Assembly: GCF_001039355.2 (NCBI RefSeq)
Contig: NW_019774003.1
Location: 297,806-342,805, forward strand
Source: Lingula anatina
Taxonomy: Eukaryota > Brachiopoda > Lingulata > Lingulida > Lingulidae
Direction of reading: 5' to 3'
DNA length: 45,000 nucleotides
A program made the translations under genes and the position numbers. This document shows positions 1-12,400 of the stretch, piece after piece. The notes beneath the pieces are model-generated. The model made no database searches. It was not told the origin of the DNA and saw only the letters and a program-made list of their open reading frames with translations. Position 1 is the first letter of the stretch, and the number at the start of each line of letters is the position of its first letter.

Positions 1-253
1 CCTTATGCTTGTTACACATTTTACTTACATTGGTATTACCTGTTGAGCATAATTAAAGTTTGATGTTAAATTTGCAGTTTAACATAATGTACTTTTGCAT
101 CAGAATTGACATTAGCCTATTTTGTGCATAGTTATTTCCTGCTTTTTGTCTGTACATTTGACAGCTTTGCTGCCTTGTTTATATATGAGTAAATAATTAT
201 AAATAAATAATTTAAAAAATATCAATAACAACAACTTTTATTTCCCTTCACAG

Positions 254-3200
254 ACCCAAAAAGTGTCACTGGCATTGTTTTAGATGAAGTGGCTCATGCT
301 ATAGTGAACAGGGCATATGAAGACACTGGTTATTATAAGACAGCTGCCAAGATGTGCAAGATAATTACACAGGTAACTAGTGGTGTGCACCTCATACTCT
401 TTAGTTCACTAGTCACTTTAATGGTAACCCTCAGGAGAGAAGTTGTCTAAATTTAAATTTTCTTGTCTGAAGATGAAATTTACCATAATGAAAACAACTT
501 TTTTGTCATTAGCCTATGTAGACTAGTCAATTTGAAATAAATAAAATAAAATTTTAATACTCAACAGTCTGTGAGTGCATTTTAGATTTTAGATCGATCT
601 ATCCCCGTGGGGGGTCTCACTAGATTACTGTCAGATAATCCGGCTTAAATGCCCGTCCCGCCTACTACAAGCTGTAAGGGGGTAACTAACTTTCAGATGC
701 CTGTGCAAAAATTTATTTTATTCATTTATTTTAATTTATCCTTTTTATCTCATTAAGTTCTGTTCGCATATCCTATATTATACCTGTATATCATTATTTT
801 AATTTGTAAATTTTATTCTCACTCCATTTTATGTATAACTTCAACCTTTTGGTTGCCTTGTTTTAATAAACTTATTTACATATTAACTTTTGTGCCCACT
901 TGGCTGACAGCTATTTAGCATGAGTTAGGTTGATCTAGTTGGATCGATCTAATCACTGGGAATGGGGTCTATGTTGTCATAGACTGTTTAGACCTGTGTG
1001 CTTGACACAACTAAAAGAGACAGACTTGGAAAAATATGACACCCATATGTTAAATTGTCTTTTGAAAAAAAGATTGGCTTGGAAAGATAAGACACCCACA
1101 GGGTTATTTCTAAGAAGAGACAGACTTGGAAAGATAAGACACCTACATGCTTATTTTGGAAGAAGGAGACAGACTTGGAAAAATATGACACTCACATGAC
1201 ATTTCCATAATTTTAGAAAGAGACAGGCTTGGAAAAATATGATGCCCACATGTTTATTTCTATCATTTTTGAAAGAGACAGAATGGGGAAAAATATGACA
1301 CTCAAATTACATTTCCATAATTTTAGAAAGAGACAGAACTGGAAAAATATGACGTCATTCCCTGTAGCAGGTTCAGATATGCTGTGATAGACCACTGTCA
1401 AAGACTCTATGATGACCATGTCCAGATGAGAGAGACAAACAGAAGATTCTGGATGGAGTATGTCCATTTTCTGGCAGAACTGTACCACCAGATAAGAGAT
1501 TCTTGTGGACGTGGAATCAGGGGGATATTTGATGTCCTGTATAAAGCTCTGATGGTTCTGAGCAGACCTCCTTGTATTTTTGAGCCAGATGAGGTAGGGA
1601 ATTTTGTGACGAGAAGAGAAGTGGGGTGTTTTGATAAATTACTGTACTTGTTTTTTTCTTGTCATTGTTGTTATTATAATAATTTCTGTTGCCATTTTAA
1701 TCTCTGTTTATTTATTTACATATAATACTTATTTTGTTTATTTCAAGAATTTAGAAGGAAAAAAAGAGGAGCATTTCCCCAAATTACTTTTAAATGTGAT
1801 GTGTTAAAAGGACACAAAAGAGGATTTTCGCGCCAAAATTGAATTATCCCGGGGTAAACAGTACTTTTCCGCGATTCACCAACCTTTAATCCATCATTCC
1901 CGGCACTCGCCATCGCTCTGTAACATTTTTGGAAAATACAATAAAAGAAATTGTATTGATTGTATTTTCCAAAAATGTTACAGAGCGATGGCGAGTGCCG
2001 GGAATGATGGATTTAAGGTTGGTGAATTGCGGAAAAGTACTGTTTACCCCGGGATAATTCAATTTTGGCGCGAAAATCCTCTTTTGTGTCCTTTTAACAC
2101 ATCACAATTAAAAGTAATTTGGGGAAATGCTCCTCCTTTTCTTTTACCAAGAACCACCTCCATTTTCATACTCTTCTTATTGGTCCCTCTGCACTATAGA
2201 AAAGATTGGAAAAGTCACATAACTTGTATAATTTTGTTGCTGTTTATTTGTACTGAACATTTTCAGGAATATATATGTTTTTCAGAGATTTACATATATA
2301 TTCTTTTGTACAGAAAAGTTCAATTTTTTCCCTTTAATCTTAGCTTAAAGCATGTGCTATTACTCACAAAGTTAATTGTGTTCCCATTATTACCTCTGAT
2401 CGTGACATTATCAAGTTGTAACTTTAGTTTATGAAAAAATCTGAGTTTAAGCTATGGAAGGAGATGATAAGCCCACGCTTTTACATATTGGCTGGTGAAA
2501 ACTAAATACCACTTGATTTGGTAAAAAAAGACACATTTATAGTTTATACACCATTCCAACAGACTGCTGAAGATGTCTTGTATTTGCTGTCAGTATCTGT
2601 TTGTAATTTTAAAAGTAGACAGACAATCATCATAAACTACACCCATTTCTACATTAAACCAAAGAAATTTCATCCTAGAGTGACCAGTAACGTTTACTTT
2701 TTCCTTTGCTTATTTCAAGAATTTAGAGGGGGGAAAAGGAAGAGACATTTTCTTAAATTACTTTGTTAAATTATTTATTTATTTATGAATTTATAATTAT
2801 TATTGTTATTATTTTTCTTATTAGTTGTTGTTGTTGTAGTTGTAATATTTTTGGTAAATCTAGGATGAAATTTCTTTCAGAATAAAGGTTAGTATTAGCA
2901 GAATTAAATATTTGGACTAAATCAACGACAAATCTGGTGTAATCTTGAAATATCTATTATTATCTATGTAATTTTTTAAAAATAAGATGCTTAACTACGT
3001 TTGGATAAACTGCACTACTAACTTCAGCCAATTATCAGCATACTATTGTTGCAACAGCTTGTTAAGAAATTTGTACAATTGGGCATGTCTCCTGTTTGTA
3101 ATATGATTTGATATTCTTATTCTCTTAGTCTGAAAATATCTTGCATTTAAAAATACTGACACTGATTTGAATGTTCATGCATTTCAGTAAAACCATCACA

Positions 3201-3762
3201 AAGCAAAATGATCCAAACATTTTGATGGACCACATATGTAACATAAAAAGGGACCATTCCTACAGATATTTGAATTGATCTATCTCCCTGGGGAGTCTCA
3301 CTAAATTGCTGTCAAATTGATCACCTGAAATGTCTTTCATACCTAGTAAAGCTGTTTTGGTAGGCATGACAGACATTTAAGCCGGTTAGTTGACAGCAAT
3401 TTAGTGAGACCCACCCAGGGAGTTAGATCGATCCAGATGGATCGATCTAGGCATGGGAACCCAGTTTAATGATTAAAAAAACCAAAAGCTCTGTTTCAGT
3501 TGCCAAAGCCCCAAATGAGTTAATTTGTATTTTCCAGATGGACGTGCTATGCTCCATCTTGCACGAGGTGGGTCAGGACCTTGAGGTGGACGATGGTGAC
3601 CAGATGGACACTTTGATATGTGGTGTGCGTGATGCGGCATTGGAACCGCACACTGAGCCCTGGTGCAGGGGGACGCTGATGCAGATCTTGGAACTACGAG
3701 CAAGTCGTTGGGAGCTACCTCACCATGTGGCACAGTTTTATTATGAAAACTCTGCAGATTGA
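254..3762 (+). CDS. MIF4G-domain translation factor (MIF4GD/SLIP1-like), 3' exons
   Basis: Three coding exons with good splice sites: 254-372, 1371-1593 and 3538-3762 (TGA at 3760). The 5' part lies outside the window. The exons encode DPKSVTGIVLDEVAHAIVNR and following, then an alpha-helical stretch with RRFWMEYVHFLAELY and GIFDVLYKALMVL, and finally DVLCSILHEVGQDLE ending in AQFYYENSAD. This order and spacing match the helical MIF4G fold of small proteins such as MIF4GD/SLIP1, or the C-terminus of CTIF, which link mRNA 3'-end binding proteins to translation initiation in the cytoplasm. Exon 254-372 ends in phase 0, but exon 1371-1593 opens with one leftover base. With about ten residues missing relative to the family, a tiny exon between 373 and 1370 is probably unrecognised. 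The gene converges on gene A. Family assignment is confident; the exact orthologue is less so. Confidence 0.8.
588..970 (+). mobile_element. MITE family M1, copy 1 (long form)
   Basis: The left end reads TTAGATCGATCTATCCCCG and continues with GTCTCACTAGATTACTGTCA. The right end holds GGCTGACAGCTATTTAGC, then GGATCGATCTAATCACTGGG. Both ends match the two ends of the copy at 30086-30301, which is in the opposite orientation. Between about 706 and 893 there is an AT-rich segment absent from the other copies, so this is either the fuller form or a copy carrying an insertion. It lies in an intron of the MIF4G gene. No coding capacity was seen. Confidence 0.7.
1013..1353 (+). repeat. Minisatellite, about seven degenerate units of 40-61 bp
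   Basis: The motif AGAGACAGACTTGGAAAAAT, with variants, recurs near 1015, 1070, 1113, 1168, 1219, 1276 and 1331. It is usually followed by ATGACACCCACATG and sometimes by ACATTTCCATAATTTTAG. The array ends about 18 bp before the splice acceptor of the exon at 1371. Confidence 0.75.
1761..2143. repeat. Fold-back element: near-perfect palindrome with arms of about 182 bp
   Basis: The left arm 1761-1942 is the reverse complement of the right arm 1959-2143 with only a handful of differences; the spacer is 16 bp. Landmarks in the left arm are GGATTTTCGCGCCAAAATTG, CCCGGGGTAAACAGTAC and GGCACTCGCCATCGCTCTG; each recurs inverted in the right arm. It lies in the intron 1594-3537. The right arm carries an open frame starting ATGGCGAGTGCCGGG at 1988 that I do not recognise. 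The arms are much more GC-rich than the intron around them. Confidence 0.9.
2711..2769 (+). repeat. Direct repeat of the left flank of the fold-back element
   Basis: TTTCAAGAATTTAGAGGGGG followed by a run ending CTTAAATTACTTTGTTAA resembles 1741-1795 (TTTCAAGAATTTAGAAGGAA ... CCAAATTACTTTTAA) in the same orientation. It suggests that the fold-back arose from, or moved beside, a sequence already duplicated in this intron. Confidence 0.55.
3250..3464 (+). mobile_element. MITE family M1, copy 2
   Basis: An inverted-repeat element in the MIF4G intron. The left end has ATTGATCTATCTCCCTGGGG and GTCTCACTAAATTGCTGTCA; the right end has TGACAGCAATTTAGTGAGAC and GATCGATCTAGGCATGGGAA. The internal CATTTAAGCCGGTTA matches the other copies. 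It is diverged, with no coding frame. It ends 74 bp before the last MIF4G exon. Confidence 0.75.
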
Positions 3763-4820
3763 TGATAGTAGCATATGGAGGAGGCAGGGGATGGGGAGGG
3801 GAGGGGGTAAAGGAGGAAGATCCTCTACAGAGCAAGTAATTTTATGTAACAACAGTGATGGAATCCCTTGGTTTATTTTAAAATGCAATATTAAGCTGTT
3901 TGAAGACCCAAATTGATTATTTCAGGAGGGAAGGAAAATGCCTTTTTTTTCTGTATTTACATTGACTGTTGGTCAGCAATTCACTATTTGATACTTTTAG
4001 TTTATTTTTGTACATTTTGATTATTCTTTATATTTCGTACACTGTTTTGCAGTACTAAGTTTGTTTCTTGAATTGTTTATGAATCACAAACATCCTAGTC
4101 AAGTACTTCATAATGTCAGAAAAAAATGCCATGCTTTTATTTACTGCTTTTATTTTGTGTCCAATTTGCCGCCATGATGGAAATGATTTGTGTAGTGCAT
4201 AAACTTTTTTTATCAGCTTGTAGAAGCAGCTTTTCATTAGTTTTCTGGAACATGTACATTTAGCTAAAAGTGCCAAAATCATATACTGTAAATGGTATGC
4301 TGCTCAAGTGTCCTGACCAGCACTTCCCGGGCACTTTTCAACTTTTATTAAAATATTTGTATACATTTACATGGTTTGTAAACCTACTAAAACTAATAAC
4401 ATTAATGGAGTACTTGGTAGTCTCTGATAATTACCATGATATTCAATAGTTCAGCGTGTTTATGTTGGAATACGCAAGTTCCTTGTACTCCTTCAATGTA
4501 ATTGTGATGTCAAGCATGTCAACAAGTTAATGGCTGCACTGGTTTATTTTGTTATATTTACCTTTGTTTTAAATACTGGGATAATTTCATGGGAAGATAT
4601 ATGGATTTTTTTTTGTGTGTTTTTTTGGTCATAATTTTTTGTTACTGCTGCAATACACACTGTGCTACTTCAGACCCCAGATCAAGGCCCAGTGACAGTC
4701 TTAGCATTTCCTTGTTTATGTAGTGTAGGGTTAATCTAGTAGCGAGTCTAATGTTACACCTTATCCAGTGTTTTATGTGGGATTTCACCAGTACAAATAA
4801 AAGCTTAATATAATAAGCAG
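3763..4820 (+). other. 3' UTR of the MIF4G gene
   Basis: This stretch directly follows the TGA at 3760-3762 and has no open frame of note. It is AT-rich, and the first strong AATAAA lies at 4796-4801 in GTACAAATAAAAGC. The 3' end is inferred from that signal only. Confidence 0.5.
4796..4801 (+). terminator. Polyadenylation signal AATAAA, MIF4G gene
   Basis: Canonical AATAAA about 1.03 kb after the stop codon. No other canonical hexamer was noticed between the stop and this point. Confidence 0.5.
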
Positions 4821-6017
4821 GATTTCTCTCAGATACTTCTCAAATTGCTACTAAAGGTATGCAGGTCTAGTATGAAAGTAAAGCATTTTTGCTGAAATGC
4901 TGGTAGGAAAAATGTTTTTTATCTTTGAAAAATCTCAAATGTAGGTAACTTTAAGAGTTTGACTCCCAGAGTGAAATTTTTTAAGGCTTCATATTTTCTT
5001 CATACACCTTGCCTTCCATTGATGGTAGTTTCTGTCTTTTCATTTAATGTTTGAAGTTTTCTTTCCCAACCACCATAGGTAAATACCAGTAGACAAGATT
5101 TACATGAAAATAATTCAGGAAAAAAATTCAGAGTACATATCGTTTACTTTATGTACCAGAGACTCTAATTATTTAGAATATACATTCTATTTTACATACA
5201 TATCGAAAAGTAACAAAATGGTTTTGCATATGTACATGTACTTAAGTAAAACGTGTAGATAGAAAATTACTTACGTTTCATACTGTGTATAAACGAATGT
5301 CATTTCAGACACGTCTTTGCACTGTTAACTTTTACCTACTTCATATGTATTCCATAGTAATGAAAATAAGACATCATAATAAATATAAACTTTAATGAAA
5401 TTCCAAAAAGATAAATGATAAAGAGTATTTTGATAAAGATAGATTTAAAATTCCACCGTGGCATGATTTAGAACGGATTGAAATAATCCTGAACAGTATA
5501 AAGATGGTTGCTTATAATTACTGTATTAATTACTTAATGTACCACCATTATATTCATATCGCTTATGTTTTAGTATAGAAAAATAAGTGAATGCCAATTC
5601 AAATGCCCTTTAAAATGTGAAAAAGTCCATATGCTCGCCCAACGAAAAAGAAAGTATACGCACACGTACGTTAAAAATTTATGCGCACCCTTCCGCCCAC
5701 CCCCCCAAAAAAAGAAAAAAAAAACTTTGCCCTCAGACACGCATTCATACCTAAGTAGATCTAATCACATTTTCAACAAATCGATATTGATACTTAAAAT
5801 AAGCTGACTTCATCTGACTCGTGCAATGACGGAACATTAAGCTTACAGTTTTTTTATGCTTGAAAAATTCAAGTGGAATTTTTAAAAAGAACACTGATGT
5901 CCATACTAGGCTCCAAAAGTGAGCATCTCCCTGCATTATACAGATCTAAAACTATTGACCTTTATATATATTTGTATATTTTCGAATGTTTTATATATAT
6001 TGACATTTGTGTAACCG
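4821..6017. other. Convergent intergenic stretch, no gene seen
   Basis: AT-rich sequence between the 3' ends of the MIF4G gene (plus) and gene A (minus). It must include the gene A 3' UTR, but no clear minus-strand AATAAA was found. No repeat of note apart from short A-runs near 5706-5725. Confidence 0.5.
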
Positions 6018-6465
6018 TTAATGCTCTATTGTTTTAGTAGATAATGTGTATATTGCTGATGGATCTTCGTCCTTAGTCATGAACATATTGCTGTCGTAGT
6101 ACAGTTTACCCTCTGCGTCGTACTTGTTGGTTAATTCGTCCAAGTTGCGAACTGCGTCCATCTCGCCTCTTGTTCTAAATAAAACAAGTAGAAAACTAGT
6201 GAATATGTGGGCGTGTCTCTCTCCTAAGAAATATGTGAATAATATTCATACAGAGTGTCAAACAATAGACAATGTAGAAACTGTAATGTTCTGGTACATG
6301 CACAAAAGGCAATAAAAACGTCATTGACGGGAATTATATAGAAACGTGAATATTTATAGTCACTCACCTTGCTCTTTGGTAGAGTACTACTGAAACCACA
6401 ATGACTGCAAGAACGAAACCTATACCAACAGCAAGAAGGATGGGCCAGTTTCTGTTCCACTGATC
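6018..6465 (-). other. Gene A exons 9-10: transmembrane helix and cytoplasmic tail
   Basis: Exon 6368-6465 encodes WPILLAVGIGFVLAVIVVSV plus VLYQRAR: a hydrophobic helix with a basic stop-transfer sequence. Exon 6018-6174 encodes about 52 residues, acidic, with YDAEGKLYYDSN and SAIYTLSTKTIEH before TAA at 6018-6020. Lysines are present, but no PDZ-binding C-terminus of the Delta/Jagged kind is visible. Confidence 0.85.
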
Positions 6466-9400
6466 CTAGAATAAAGCATATTTCATTAACTAAGATTGCG
6501 ACAGCTGTGCATTAATATGACAAACTTTCTGATAAGAAAATAACCATTTTGGGATTTTGAGGTAAAGTAAATATATAAACCGCGAACTTTCCAGGCACAA
6601 AAGACATTAATCACACTTGCCAATCAGCATTTTATCGAATTCAAACTCTCAAATACACAGCAAACCTTTTTAAGGATGCAACCAACGGTAAAATCCACAT
6701 TCTATTACGTTTAATTTTAATAAACATACCTGTTGAGAGGTATTAGCAAGTGCCAGGGCCGTCAACTTGGAGGTGTCTCCAACATAGACATGCAGCTCTC
6801 TGGGTAACTCTGTGTCAATGGTCTCAATAAGTGTTCGGTTTATGACCGCTTGGACCCGGTCTGCGCTCACCTCAAGGCCACCGTCCAGAGCCCAGTACTG
6901 GACCTTGGTCACTATTTCTCTGGAACAAATACATGTGTAAAAGATAATTATTGAGCCAGCTGAGATATTTTTACAGCTGAGACATTTTTCTTTAAATTTA
7001 TTTCTGGCCGTACAAATATGCCTAAATAGATTAACACCATTATCACAAAAATGTGAAATGTGTAGAAGCCCTAGTAAAGGAAGCGTGACGCTCTGATTAT
7101 ATATTTCTACATAAAGAACACAATTAGAAAAGTACCACTTTATACACTTTAGTATGATGAAAATATCACCCTACCCAGTCGCTGTCACGAAGTCTTCTGT
7201 CTGGATTGTCACGGCCAAGTTTCCTAAAGATGGCGCAAGAAGTCGCTCTAGTGAATCTTGGACATCTGCTTTGTCTGTGTTCACGTAACCACCCGTAATG
7301 TATAATACATTACCTGCAAAATAACACAAAACAACACATTATAAAATTGGCAAAGAAGGAAATCGACAACGGGCTGAGACTTTATCATACAGACAGAAAG
7401 TATGATGCGTCCTTTGCACACTTATTGAAATCAAGTCACTTAATTATAGTTACAAGGAGATGTAAATTCATATATCATAGAAATAAGATCGCATTGATTT
7501 CAGCAATCGTGTTGAAATTGTACTAACAATATACTCGTTCTTTAAAAGCACTTACCCGCAGACAACTGAATAGTTGTTGTTGTCGTAGTTGGTGTTGTTG
7601 TGGTTACGATATTCTCACATCGCGAGCCAGTGAAACCAGCAGGACAAAGGCAGACGAAGGCATTGACTCCATCTGTACAGTTTCCGCCATTTTCGCACGG
7701 GGAACCAGCACATTCGTCGATGTTAACCTGGCATTGGGGTCCCGTGTACCCAGCAAGGCATGTACATGAGTAACCTGCCACTAAGTCTCGGCACACGGCG
7801 CCGTTAGCGCATGGGCTGGACGCACAGTCGTTGACATTCGCCTCGCAGTTTGTGCCCTCAAATCCAAGAGGGCATTGGCAACTGTAACTGTTAAGTCCAC
7901 TGGTACAAGTGGCGCCATTTTGGCAAGGACTACTTCTGCACCTGTTAACGTCGTTTTCACACAATGACCCGTTAAAGCCAGGTCTACAGCGGCAAGTAAA
8001 CCCGTTGACTTCATCCACACAGACACCTGTATTAAGACAGGGGGTACTGGCACACTCGTCTATGTTCACATCACATACGGTGCCTGTAAAACCAGCAACG
8101 CATTGGCAGTTGAAAGACCCAACCCCGTCTAGGCAAACGCCGCCATTACGACAGGGGTTACTCGCACATTCGTTGATGTTGGTTTGGCAAAGGGGTCCAG
8201 TAAACCCTGTCGGGCATTGACATGTGTAATTGTTGACCCCATCAACGCACACAGCGTTGTTAAGACACACCACGCCGACGCAGTCGTTGATATTTGTCTC
8301 GCAATATGTTCCTGTGAATCCTAACTTGCAAAGGCATGTGAATGTATTGTTCCCATTTCTACACGCGGCTCCGTTTTCGCATAAACCTAGAGCGCAGGTT
8401 GTTACTCTGGTTTCGCATCGGGCCCCTGTGTATCCCGGTCTGCATTCACAAACATAACCATTGACTCTGTCCCGGCACGTCGCTCCGTTGCTGCAAGGGT
8501 TGGTTGCGCATTCATCAATGATGTTTACCTCACACCTTGCGCCTGTGAACCCCGGAAGACACCTACAGGTGAATCCATTATTTCCATCCACGCAAGTGCC
8601 GCTGTTCTGGCAAGGGCTGTTAAAACAATCGTCCACGTTGGTCTCACATACCGAACCGGTGAACCCAGTGGGACAATGACATGTGAATCCATTGACTCGG
8701 TCCATACAGGTGCCTCCGTTATTACAGGGAAAGCTGCTGCATTCGTTTATGTCGGTCTCACATTGCATCCCGGTGTATCCAAGGAGACAGGTGCAGTAAA
8801 ATGAGTTAATGCCGTCGACACAGGTCGCGCCGTTACGGCATGGGGTACTGGCACATTCATTAATGTCCACCTCACACTTTGCCCCAGTGTAACCAGCAGG
8901 GCACTGGCACGTGTACTTGCCAATGCCATCCAAGCACACGCCGCCGTTCTGGCAAGGGTTGCCGGCGCATTCATCTATATTTGTAGCACAGGTCGGCCCG
9001 GTAAACCCGGATTCACATATGCATATGAACATGTTGATTCCATCTGAGCAAGATGCACCGTTCTCACACGGGTTACTGGCACATTCGTTGATGTTGACCT
9101 CACAGTTTCTTCCTGTATAACCTGGAACGCACTGGCACGTGTAACCGTTAACGCCATCGGCACACTTGCCTCCGTTTTGGCACGGTGTGCTGAGGCACTC
9201 GCTCACCCTGTTCTCACAGTTGATGCCTCCGTATCCTGAAGGACACAGGCATGTGTAAGAATTAATATCATCTCTGCATCGACCACCGTTTTGACAAGGA
9301 TTACTGGCACAGTCATCAAGGCTCGTCTGGCAGTCCGACCCGGTGAAACCAGCCAAGCACTGGCAGGTGTAGCTCGTGTTTCCTACAGCAGTGCAGAGCC

Positions 9401-12400
9401 CTTGGTTTTGGCAAGGGAACGAGCTGCAGCCGTTTCTGTTATCAAACTGACACCTGGGGCCGCTGATTCCCGTTGGACAGCGACAGGTGAATGAGTTTAC
9501 ACCCTGGGTACAGGTGCCCCCGTTGCTACACGGATTGGAGGCGCACTCATCGATGTCTACCTCACAAAACCTTCCATTGTACCCGGCCACACAGCGACAT
9601 GTGTAGGAGTTGATACCATCGATACAAGTAGCCCCGTTTTGGCAAGGGTTGCTGGCACATTCATTGATGTTGGTCTCACAGTTTGTACCTGTAAAGCCAG
9701 TTACGCATTGGCAGATGTAGCTGTTGATATTGTTCATGCATATACCACGGTTCTGACAAGGGTTACTGGCACATTCGTTGATGTTGGTCTCACATGTTTG
9801 GCCAGTAAAGCCAGGCTGACACTGGCACGTAAAGCCGTTCACTCTATCTGTGCAGTTACCATTGTTTTGACACGGCGTGCTAGCACAGTCGTTAATGTTT
9901 GTTTCACAGTTCTTTCCTGTAAATCCCGTCTGACAGGCACACCTATACTCTGCTACACCATCCATACAGAATGCGCCATTCTGACAGGGATTACTGGCAC
10001 ATTCGTCAATGTTGAATTGGCAGTTTGCACCCGAGAAACCAGTTCGACACTGGCATGTATAGCCATTAATGCCGTCTGTGCATGTGCCACCATTTTCGCA
10101 AGGTCTAAGGGAGCACTCGTTGATGTTGGTCTCGCATTTTGAACCCGTGTAGCCAGCCAGGCACTGACACGTGTACCCATTGATAGCATCTGTACAAGAA
10201 CCGCCATTTTGGCATGGCTGAACGGCACATTCGTTAAAATTTGTCTCACAGTTTTTGCCTGTAAACCCAGCAAAACAAATACAGGTATATCCATTGACAC
10301 CGTCTAAACAAGTGCCGCCATTCTGACAAGGTCTTACGGCACATTCATTTATATCAGTTTCACAGTTTCGTCCAAAGAAACCAGGTTGGCATCGACAGGT
10401 ATATCCATTCACGCCGTCCACACACACCCCACTGTTTTGGCATGGTGAGCTTGAGCATTCGTTGATGTTGGTTTGACATGTAGACCCTGTATATCCAAGT
10501 GGGCACTGACAGGCGTAGGAATTCACGAGATCGACGCAGGTGCCACCGTTCTGACACGGCGTGCTAGCACAGTCGTTAATGTTGGTCTCACAGTTTGATC
10601 CCGTGAACCCTGTCGCACATACACAACTGTATCTGTTCAGGTCGTTGACGCAGAATGCCCCGTTCTGACAAGGTCTGCTGGCACACTCGTCAATATCGTT
10701 TTCGCAATTTGTTCCTGTATAACCTGCAACACACTGGCAAGTGTACGAGTTGACTCCCTGGATACAACTGCCGCCATTTCTGCACGGATTGCTGGAACAT
10801 TCTTGTATTTTCGACTCACAGTTTGTTCCCGTGAAACCGTTAACACACTGGCAAGAATATGAATTTGCACCGTCCAGACAAGTGGCGCCATTTTGGCAAG
10901 GGTTACTGGCGCATTCATTGATATTTGTCTCACAGTTTGTGCCGGTAAAGCCACCTGCGCATTGACAGATGTACCTGTTGATGTCGTTGATGCATATGCC
11001 GCGATTTTGACAAGGGTTGCTAGCACATTCATTGATATTGGTCTCACAGTTTGTGCCGGTAAACCCTCTTACACACTGACACGTGTAGGTAAGGCCACCT
11101 GTTGGTGTACATATCCCAGTATTTTGGCAAGGGAAGCTAGAGCAGCCATTGGCGATCCTTGTTTGACAATTTCGTCCAGTGTATTCAGAAGGACACTGGC
11201 ACGAGTATGTGTTGATACCCTGTGTACAGGTTGCCCCGTTCTGACAAGGTCCACTAGCGCATTCATCAATATCAGTTTGGCAGTTGGTTCCAGTGAATCC
11301 TGGTCGGCATTGGCATGAGTAGGCATTGACCATATCTGTACATACACCACCGTTCTGACATGGAGCACTGGCACACTCGTTTATGTTGGTCTCACAGTTA
11401 TTTCCTGTGAATCCTGCCGGGCACTGACAGCTGTATACATTCTTGCCGTGAGAGCAGGTGCCCCCATTACGACACGGACTGCTGGCACATTCATCGATGT
11501 CTGTTTCACAATTGGAACCAGTGAATCCAGTAACACACTGACAAGTGTAAACGTTGATGCCGTCCGTGCAACTTCCTCCATTTTGACAAGGAGTACTGGC
11601 ACATTCATTGATGTTCATCTGACAGTTTGTTCCAGTATAACCTGCAACACACTGGCAGGTGTACGAGTTGACTCCCTGGATACAACTGCCGCCATTTCTG
11701 CACGGATTGCTGGAACATTCTTGGATTTTCGACTCACAGTTTGTTCCCGTGAAACCGTTGACACACTGGCAAGAATATGAATTTACACCGTCCAAACAAG
11801 TGGCGCCATTTTGGCAAGGGTTACTGGCGCATTCATTGATATTTGTCTCACAGTTTGTGCCGGTAAAGCCACCTGCGCATTGACAAATGTACCTATTGAT
11901 GTCGTTGATGCATATACCACGGTTTTGACAAGGGTTGCTGGCGCATTCATTGATATTGGTCTCACAGTTTGTGCCGGTAAAGCCTCTTACACACTGACAC
12001 GTGTAGGTAAGGCCACCTGTTGGCGTACATATCCCAGTATTTTGGCAAGGGAAGCTAGAGCAGCCATTGGCGATCCTTGTTTGACAATTTCGTCCGGTGT
12101 ATTCAGAAGGACACTGGCACGTGTATGTGTTGATACCCTGTGTACAGGTTGCCCCGTTCTGACAAGGTCCACTAGCGCATTCATCAATGTCAGTTTGGCA
12201 GTTGGTTCCAGTGAATCCCGGGCGACATTGGCATGAGTAGGCATTGACCATGTCTGTACATATACCACCATTCTGACATGGGGCACTGGCACACTCGTTA
12301 ATGTTGGTCTCACAGTTCTTTCCTGTAAATCCTGCTGGACACTGACAATTGTATATGTTGATGCCATGAGAACAGGTGCCCCCATTACGGCACGGATTGC

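Noticed and set aside
1988-2434. 148-codon frame beginning in the fold-back element
   Set aside because: It runs from the palindrome arm into AT-rich intron with hydrophobic low-complexity sequence; no recognisable domain. Mentioned only as part of the fold-back.
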